Of a stretch of DNA of 64,000 nucleotides, positions 59,211 to 64,000 are shown one piece after another. The DNA is from DATEOR01 sp963841425 (GTDB taxonomy: Bacteria; Actinomycetota; Thermoleophilia; Gaiellales; Gaiellaceae). The stretch is from positions 1,178,001-1,242,000 of the forward strand of contig CAWJCL010000002.1 of NCBI GenBank assembly GCA_963841425.1, given 5' to 3'. Below the pieces are notes generated by a model. It had not been told where the DNA came from and ran no database searches. It saw only the letters and a list, made by a program, of their open reading frames with translations. A program made the translations under genes and the position numbers. Every line of letters begins with the position of its first letter. Position 1 is the first letter of the stretch.

Positions 59211-59890
59211 TCGAGTGCCTCCCGCAGCTCGCGGAGGCGCGCGTCGAGCCGCTTCCCGGCGAGCTCGTTCGTGTAGAGCGAGGCGAAGAGGCCGAGCATC
59301 GCAGCGAGGCAGACGCAGAAGACGAGAAACATGCTTCCCGACATCTGGGGCCCGTCGCGGGTGAAGACGACGGGATGGATGAAGTTCTCGGCCAGCCGGA
59401 TCGCGAGAAAGCTGACGGGAATGAGGGCGACGCCGAAGAGCGCGTATACGGCCGACAGGTTCGCCCGCCGCGGCCCGGCTTCGATCGAGAAGCGCAGCAT
59501 GAAGTAAGCGCAGTAGAAGAGGAAGAGGACGAGGAAGAGCGTCAGCTGCCGCTCGCTCCACGTCCACCAGACGCCCCAGGAGATCTTCGCCCAGATGGAG
59601 CCCGTGACGAGCGTCAGGATCCCGAAGATGAGGCCCATGTGCACGGCCGTGTAGCTCTCGAGGTCGTAGCGCGGCTCGCGCGTCCAGAGAAGCCGGAGCG
59701 CCTTCCACGCTCCCCACGCGAAGCACGCGTAGGCGGTCAGCGCGATGGGGACGTGGATGTAGAAGATCCTCTGGCTGAAGCCCTGGTCGGCGTCCTCGGG
59801 AGCCCAGTAGAGGGCCAGCGAGAGACCTGCCACGAGCAGCACCGAGGCTACCGCGGCGAGCAGCACGGCCTGGTTATTCCGCAACGACAT
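59207..59890 (-). CDS. ccmC: CcmC-type haem exporter/cytochrome c biogenesis protein
   Basis: A 227-residue membrane protein with six helices. QRIFYIHVPIALTAY supplies the first haem-ligand histidine, WGVWWTWSERQLTLFLVL is the tryptophan-rich loop, and ENFIHPVVF has the second histidine. In typical CcmC the loop ends WD; here the Asp position reads Ser-Glu. It presents haem to CcmE with CcmA and CcmB. ATG 59890 is chosen over an extension to 59920 because it begins SLRNNQAVLL and overlaps the ccmB end by 17 bp. No ccmE or ccmF is seen here. Confidence 0.92.
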   Translation of the reverse strand: MSLRNNQAVLLAAVASVLLVAGLSLALYWAPEDADQGFSQRIFYIHVPIALTAYACFAWGAWKALRLLWTREPRYDLESYTAVHMGLIFGILTLVTGSIWAKISWGVWWTWSERQLTLFLVLFLFYCAYFMLRFSIEAGPRRANLSAVYALFGVALIPVSFLAIRLAENFIHPVVFTRDGPQMSGSMFLVFCVCLAAMLGLFASLYTNELAGKRLDARLRELREALE

Positions 59891-60512
59891 ACTCAAAGCT
59901 CGCCCACGAAAGAATCGCAAATATCAGGTCGTAGAGAGCGAGGAAGCCGAGGTAGCGCCCGGGGTCGTCGGCCACGGTTGCCCCGACTCCGCCGACGACG
60001 ACGGGGATGACCAGCGGCAGGAAGAGAAGCGGCAGCAGAAGCTCCCGCGCGCGGCTGGCGGCGGCCATCGCGGCGAGCAGGGTGCCGACGGCGGCAAGCC
60101 CGAGGTCGGCGAGGAGGACGGCCGCCACGAGCTCCCAGCCGACGGGCTCGAAGAAGAGGGCGTAGGCAGGCAGCGCGATGGCCTCCGCCACTCCGAGGAA
60201 CACCAGAACGCCGAGGCTCTTGGCGAGCCAGATCGCACTTCGGTCGCACGGAGCGAGGACGAGCCCGTCGAGGACGCGCTGCTCCCGCTCGGCGGTGAAG
60301 GCGCGACCGAGCCCGAGGAGCGCGGTGAAGAGGAGCGCGATCCAGAGGAGCCCGGTCGAGGCCGTCTCGGAGGCTTCCGACGGCAGCGAGAAGTGGAACA
60401 CGACGAGCGCGGAGACGACGAAGAGGAGCATCGCCGGCAAGGTGTCCCGCGAGCGCAGCTCGAGGAGGATGTCCTTCCGCGCGAGAGCGGCGACATCGGC
60501 GAAATAGGTCAT
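59874..60512 (-). CDS. ccmB: Haem exporter membrane subunit CcmB
   Basis: A 212-residue permease with six helices. It opens with an amphipathic RKDILLELRSRDTLPAML, the interface that contacts CcmA, and has GLGRAFTAEREQRVLDGLVL, the CcmB signature. ATG 60512 overlaps the ccmA stop; the open frame upstream is a shadow of ccmA. Confidence 0.95.
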   Translation of the reverse strand: MTYFADVAALARKDILLELRSRDTLPAMLLFVVSALVVFHFSLPSEASETASTGLLWIALLFTALLGLGRAFTAEREQRVLDGLVLAPCDRSAIWLAKSLGVLVFLGVAEAIALPAYALFFEPVGWELVAAVLLADLGLAAVGTLLAAMAAASRARELLLPLLFLPLVIPVVVGGVGATVADDPGRYLGFLALYDLIFAILSWASFEYVVAE

Positions 60513-61093
60513 GCGAGGGCGAGCGCCTGGGTCGCGAAGCCCTGGATGCGATCGGGGTCGTGTGTCGCCAGAGCGAGGGTCGTACGGCCGGCCGACTCGG
60601 AGAGAAGATCGTCGACCAGGCTCGCTGCGTCGGCATCGAGCCCGGAATACGGCTCGTCGAGGAGCAGAAGCTCCGGGCCGTGGAGAAGGACGCGGCAAAG
60701 CGCAAGGCGCTGCTGCATCCCGCGCGAGAACGAGCCGACCCGCTCGTGCCGCGCATCCCAAAGCCCGAAGCGCTCGAGGAGCGCTCCGATCGTTTCCCGC
60801 CGCTCGGCCACGTGATACAGCCGCCCGTAGAGGTCGAGGTTCTCGAGTGCGGTGAGCTCCTTGTAGACGAGCGACTCGTGGGCGAGGTACCCGATCCGCC
60901 CGCGCGGGAGCTCGACCTCGATCTCGCCCTCCGTGGGCGTGAGAAGGCCCGCCATCAGGGCAAGGAGCGTCGACTTCCCCGAGCCGTTCGGGCCTGTCAC
61001 GAGGAGGAGCTCTCCCGCACGCACGTCCAGGTCGAGGTCGCGAAGGACGCGCTTCGAGCCGAACCGCCGTCCAAGTGCCCGGGCACTGATCAC
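60509..61093 (-). CDS. ccmA: Haem exporter ATP-binding subunit CcmA (ABC transporter)
   Basis: A 194-residue ABC ATPase. Walker A is GPNGSGKST, the signature is SFSRGMQQRLAL (Ser-Arg-Gly-Met-Gln form), Walker B is LLLLDEPYSGLD, and the H-loop is ALATHDPDR. It drives release of haem-loaded CcmE with CcmB. GTG 61093 overlaps the ubiA stop; the long frame upstream is a shadow of ubiA. Confidence 0.95.
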   Translation of the reverse strand: MISARALGRRFGSKRVLRDLDLDVRAGELLLVTGPNGSGKSTLLALMAGLLTPTEGEIEVELPRGRIGYLAHESLVYKELTALENLDLYGRLYHVAERRETIGALLERFGLWDARHERVGSFSRGMQQRLALCRVLLHGPELLLLDEPYSGLDADAASLVDDLLSESAGRTTLALATHDPDRIQGFATQALALA

Positions 61094-61953
61094 ACGATCA
61101 CATCCAGGAGGACGAAGACGAAGAACGTCACGCTGATGACGCCGTTCATCGTGAAGAACGCCATGTCGAGCCGCTTCGAGTCGCCCGGCGAGACGAGCGA
61201 GTGCTCGTAGGCGAGGAGCCCGCCCACCGCGGCGACGCCCGCCCAGTAGAACCCGCCGACCGGCAGGCCCAGCCCGGTCAGGACGAGGAGGAGAACGGTG
61301 AGCGCGTGGCAGGCCCGCGCGCCCCAGAAGGCGGCCGGAATGCCGTAGCGCGCGGGTACGGAGTGCAGTCCCTGCGCGCGGTCGACGTCGAGGTCGAAGA
61401 GCGCATAGAGAAGGTCGAAGCCCGCAACCCAGAGAGCAACCGCGCCGCCGAGCGCCCAGGCCTCCCAGGGAAGCGTGTTCGTGATCGCAGCCCACGCCCC
61501 GAGCGGCGCGAGCCCGTCCACGGCGCCGAGCCAGAAGTGCGAGAGCGCGCTCCAGCGCTTCAGATAGGGATAGAGCACGAAGCCAGCGACGGGGATCGGC
61601 CAGAGCCAGTGAACGATGGGCGCGAGCTGGAAGACGGCCACGAGAAAGACGACGAGCGAGAGCACGCAGAAGAGGACGACCTGGGGAGGGGTGAGGGCCC
61701 CGCGCGGTATCTCCCGTCCCGCCGTGCGCGGGTTCCGCGCGTCGATGTGCGCGTCGATGAGCCGGTTGAGCGCCATCGCGAGGCTGCGGGCGCCGATCAT
61801 CGCCACGGTGATCCAGAGAAGGTCGTGCGCGCTCGGGATCCCGTCGACAGCAAGGAACGCGCCGATGTAGGCGAAGGGGAGCGCGAAGATCGTGTGCTCG
61901 ATCTTCACCAGGGAGGCGAAGAGCCGTGGGTAGCGAAGCGCTGCCACGGTCAT
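61090..61953 (-). CDS. UbiA-family polyprenyltransferase (MqnP-like)
   Basis: A 287-residue membrane prenyltransferase with about nine helices. The two Asp-rich motifs are NRLIDAHIDARNPRTAGR and DLLYALFDLDVDRAQGLHS. KIEHTIFALPFAYIGAFLA opens it. This form (with NPRTAGR) is the group annotated as 4-hydroxybenzoate polyprenyltransferase and, in organisms using the futalosine route, MqnP for menaquinone; menaquinone is more likely here than ubiquinone. ATG 61953 overlaps the stop of the molybdopterin gene. Confidence 0.92.
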   Translation of the reverse strand: MTVAALRYPRLFASLVKIEHTIFALPFAYIGAFLAVDGIPSAHDLLWITVAMIGARSLAMALNRLIDAHIDARNPRTAGREIPRGALTPPQVVLFCVLSLVVFLVAVFQLAPIVHWLWPIPVAGFVLYPYLKRWSALSHFWLGAVDGLAPLGAWAAITNTLPWEAWALGGAVALWVAGFDLLYALFDLDVDRAQGLHSVPARYGIPAAFWGARACHALTVLLLVLTGLGLPVGGFYWAGVAAVGGLLAYEHSLVSPGDSKRLDMAFFTMNGVISVTFFVFVLLDVIV

Positions 61954-62429
61954 GTCTGGCGATGCTCCGTTGTCTCGACTGCCAACAGCTTGACGGCATG
62001 GCCGACCGCGGGCGCGAGCACGGCCCAGCCGTCGCGGCAGGCGCCCGGCGAACCGGGGAGGTTGACGACGAGCGTCGAGCCGACGAGGCCTGCAGTGCCG
62101 CGGGAGAGCATCCCGTGCGGCGTCCTGGCGACGGCGTCCGCCCGCACGGCCTCGGCGATCCCGGGCGCGCTGCGCTCCAGAACGTCCGCGGTCGCCTCCG
62201 GCGTCACATCGCGCGGCCCGAACCCCGTGCCCCCGGTGGTGAGAACGAGCGGGCTCGTGCCGGCCAGCTCGCGGAGAGCCCTGGCAATCTCGTCGGGGTC
62301 GTCGGGGACGACACGGCGCTCGACCTCCCACCCGTCCTCGGCGAGAGCCTCGGCGAGGATGTCCCCGCTTTCGTCCTCCCGCTCGCCCGCCGACACGCCG
62401 TCGGAGACGGTGAGCACGGCCGCTCTCAC
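61950..62429 (-). CDS. Molybdenum cofactor biosynthesis protein MoaB/Mog
   Basis: A 159-residue protein that adenylylates molybdopterin before molybdate insertion. VLTTGGTGFGPRDVTPEA is the molybdopterin-binding motif, VVNLPGSPGA is the second, and the N-terminal VLTVSDGVSAGEREDESG is typical. GTG 62429 overlaps the moaC stop. MoaB and MogA cannot be separated by sequence alone. Confidence 0.94.
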   Translation of the reverse strand: MRAAVLTVSDGVSAGEREDESGDILAEALAEDGWEVERRVVPDDPDEIARALRELAGTSPLVLTTGGTGFGPRDVTPEATADVLERSAPGIAEAVRADAVARTPHGMLSRGTAGLVGSTLVVNLPGSPGACRDGWAVLAPAVGHAVKLLAVETTEHRQT

Positions 62430-62875
62430 CCCTTCGTCTTCTCGAGGAGCCTGACGTCCTCGATCGCCATGTCGCGGTCGACCGCCTTGGCCATGTCGTA
62501 GACCGTCAGCGCCGCGACGCTCACTGCGGTCAGGGCTTCCATCTCGACCCCCGTCTGCGCCGTTGTCTCGACGGTGGCAACGATCTGCACCCCGCTTTCG
62601 CCCACCTCGAGCTCGACGCCGACGCGCGTCAGCGGCAGCGGATGGCAGAGCGGAACGAGCTCCGAGGTTCGCTTGGCGGCCATGATCCCGGCGAGCTGCG
62701 CCGTCGCGAGGGCGTCACCCTTCGGAAGCGAGCGCAGGGTCGCCGCCGTCTCGGGGCTCATCGCCACCCGGCCGGACGCCACGGCGCGGCGGCGCTCGTG
62801 AGGCTTGCTGCCCACGTCGACCATGTGGACGCCGCCCTCCGCGTCGACGTGGCTGAGACCCTGATTTCCAGGCAT
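62426..62875 (-). CDS. moaC: Cyclic pyranopterin monophosphate synthase
   Basis: A 149-residue enzyme of the second step of molybdenum cofactor synthesis. VPLCHPLPLT and GVEMEALTAVSVAALTVYDM, with the catalytic residues DRDMAIEDVRLLEKTKGG-type end (here cut after TKG), are diagnostic. ATG 62875 follows the otsA stop by one base. MoaA is not visible in the window. Confidence 0.95.
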   Translation of the reverse strand: MPGNQGLSHVDAEGGVHMVDVGSKPHERRRAVASGRVAMSPETAATLRSLPKGDALATAQLAGIMAAKRTSELVPLCHPLPLTRVGVELEVGESGVQIVATVETTAQTGVEMEALTAVSVAALTVYDMAKAVDRDMAIEDVRLLEKTKG

Positions 62876-62876
62876 T

Positions 62877-64000
62877 TCAGACAGGGAGTCTAGTTCCCGA
62901 CCCGTGTTCTACGGCGTCGAGGTCGGCGAGCTGCGCCTCGATCCAGGCGGCGATGTCGTGCTCTCCGATATGAGCCCGGATTGCGCCGAGTCGCCGCCGC
63001 CGCTCGTCCTCGCCCATGGTCAGCGCCTCGTAGAGCGCCCTCGCCTGGCCTGACAGGTCGAACGGATTCACGGTCAGCGCCCAGTCGCCGAGCTCGTCGT
63101 GGGCACCCGTGTTCTCCGAAAGGACGAGGACGCCGTTGCGCGCGTTCACGAGCGGCGCCTCCTTCGCAACGAGGTTCATGCCGTCGAAGATCGCGTTCAC
63201 GAGCAGGACGTCGTACTGCTTGTACGCGGCGACGGCCTGATGGAAGTTGTCCTCGATCCGGACCTCGAGCGGAAGCCACCCCTCGATACGAAAGCGGTCG
63301 TTGACCACGCGCGCGGCACGCTGGATCGCGCCGAGATACTCGGAGTACTCGGGGATGTCCTGGCGCGACGGGTCGAGGAGCGCGAGCATCCCCACGCGGC
63401 CGTGCAGCTCGGGGTGGTCCTCCAGGAGCAGCTCGTAGGCGCGGAAGCCGCGGACGATGTTCTTGGACGGATCCGTGCGGTCGACGCGCACGATCAGGAG
63501 CTCCGGGCGCTCGGCCTCGAGCTTCGACTCCTGGTCGCGCACGCGCTCGCTCTCCGCCAGGCCGGCGAACTCGGCCGGGTCGACGGAGATCGGCCGCGGG
63601 TGGATGGCGACGGGACGGCCTTCGTACGTGACCCGGCTGGCGCTGAAGTCGCTCTTCGCGTCGAGCACGTCCTCGCAGGAGCGCAGAAAGTTCCGACACC
63701 AGCGGCTGGTGTGGAAGCTGACGAGGTCGTTGGCAAGAAGCCCTTCGTGCACCGCGCGGCGGATGTTGTCGGGAAGCACCCGCCAGTAGTCGGGCTGCGG
63801 CCAGGGGATGTGCACGAAGTGGCTCATGGTCACGTCCGGGAATCGCTCGCGCACGAGACCGGGCGCCACGTAGAGGTGGTAGTCGTGGAAGAAGACGTCC
63901 GCATCCGGCTCGCGCGCGAGCTCCTCGATGACCACGTCCGCGAACGCGCGGTTGACGGCCAGGTAGCCCTCCGACCAGGCGAGGTGCAGGCCGTTGTCGA
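62877..64000 (-). CDS. otsA: Trehalose-6-phosphate synthase (GT20), 5' end outside window
   Basis: The C-terminal 373 or so residues of a GT20 glycosyltransferase; the frame is open to the right edge of the window. FFHDYHLYVAP and HFVHIPWPQPDYWRVLP are the donor-acceptor region of the N-terminal lobe, IVRVDRTDPSKNIVRGF is the conserved RxDxxK block (usual OtsA reads DYSKG), and NPFDLSGQARALYEAL closes it. It makes trehalose 6-phosphate from UDP-glucose and glucose 6-phosphate; the SKN variant leaves related acceptors such as glycerol 3-phosphate possible. The stop is one base before moaC. No otsB is seen downstream. Confidence 0.9.
   Translation of the reverse strand, partial: DNGLHLAWSEGYLAVNRAFADVVIEELAREPDADVFFHDYHLYVAPGLVRERFPDVTMSHFVHIPWPQPDYWRVLPDNIRRAVHEGLLANDLVSFHTSRWCRNFLRSCEDVLDAKSDFSASRVTYEGRPVAIHPRPISVDPAEFAGLAESERVRDQESKLEAERPELLIVRVDRTDPSKNIVRGFRAYELLLEDHPELHGRVGMLALLDPSRQDIPEYSEYLGAIQRAARVVNDRFRIEGWLPLEVRIEDNFHQAVAAYKQYDVLLVNAIFDGMNLVAKEAPLVNARNGVLVLSENTGAHDELGDWALTVNPFDLSGQARALYEALTMGEDERRRRLGAIRAHIGEHDIAAWIEAQLADLDAVEHGSGTRLPV

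Overview
The window is a GC-rich bacterial chromosome segment with almost no non-coding DNA. No intergenic stretch exceeds about 220 bp, and many stop and start codons overlap as NTGA tetranucleotides. Frequent GTG and TTG starts, a full 14-gene nuo operon, an mtrA-mtrB-lpqB-like arrangement, a futalosine-type UbiA prenyltransferase and apparently leaderless genes all suggest an Actinomycetota member. Class Thermoleophilia (Gaiellales or Solirubrobacterales) is my best guess; this is inference, not a database result. I see no insertion sequence, prophage, CRISPR array or other clear transferred DNA, so this is core genome.

Layout. 1-7.5 kb: the end of lipA, a small membrane-anchored protein, and two large secreted proteases (subtilisin-like S8 and immune-inhibitor-A-like M6), each with its own Shine-Dalgarno site and hairpins nearby. 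7.6-10.6 kb (minus strand): fumarase, a small zinc ribbon, ferredoxin-NADP reductase and an ErpA/IscA-like iron-sulfur carrier. 10.75-24.8 kb: nuoA to nuoN, the complete proton-pumping NADH:quinone oxidoreductase. 24.8-29.3 kb: in the same direction and coupled to nuoN by stop-start overlap, a disulfide-reductase-like flavoprotein, a lone cyclic-nucleotide-binding domain, a second flavoprotein and a membrane class III nucleotide cyclase.

29.3-34 kb: a membrane protein, a UPF0173 metallo-hydrolase, an unknown gene and a DUF1028 protein, facing an ankyrin protein, a compact Ldh-family dehydrogenase and Mrp. 34.1-39.6 kb: an MtrAB-like two-component system, an RTX-repeat secreted protein, a GerMN/Gmad2 lipoprotein, an L,D-transpeptidase and a GNAT enzyme (cell-envelope theme). 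39.6-44.1 kb: IMPase and DUF1015, a YhaM-like nuclease, an FAD oxidoreductase and an SDR. 44.1-51 kb (minus): two operons, mce - DUF3107-like - ECF sigma - shortened YchF, and M20 peptidase - DUF1385 - nicotinate phosphoribosyltransferase - reduced FtsH. 51-54 kb: rarA with an apparent one-base frameshift, an alpha/beta hydrolase, arginase and tRNA-Phe.

54.1-64 kb is one long minus-strand operon, otsA (cut by the window edge) - moaC - moaB/mog - ubiA/mqnP - ccmA - ccmB - ccmC - ccmD - ccsA/hemX - hemA - hemC - hemD fused to a SAM hydrolase - methyltransferase, ending at a strong intrinsic terminator. It joins haem synthesis, haem export for cytochrome c, quinone prenylation and molybdenum cofactor synthesis, so with nuo the window holds much of the respiratory chain's construction.

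The points most worth following are the redox/cyclic-nucleotide module attached to nuo, the HemD-SAM hydrolase fusion, the rarA frameshift, a 13-bp-arm dyad over the fumC start, and a recurring TAnnnT box 6-8 nt before operon-leading start codons, including two very compact divergent promoters.
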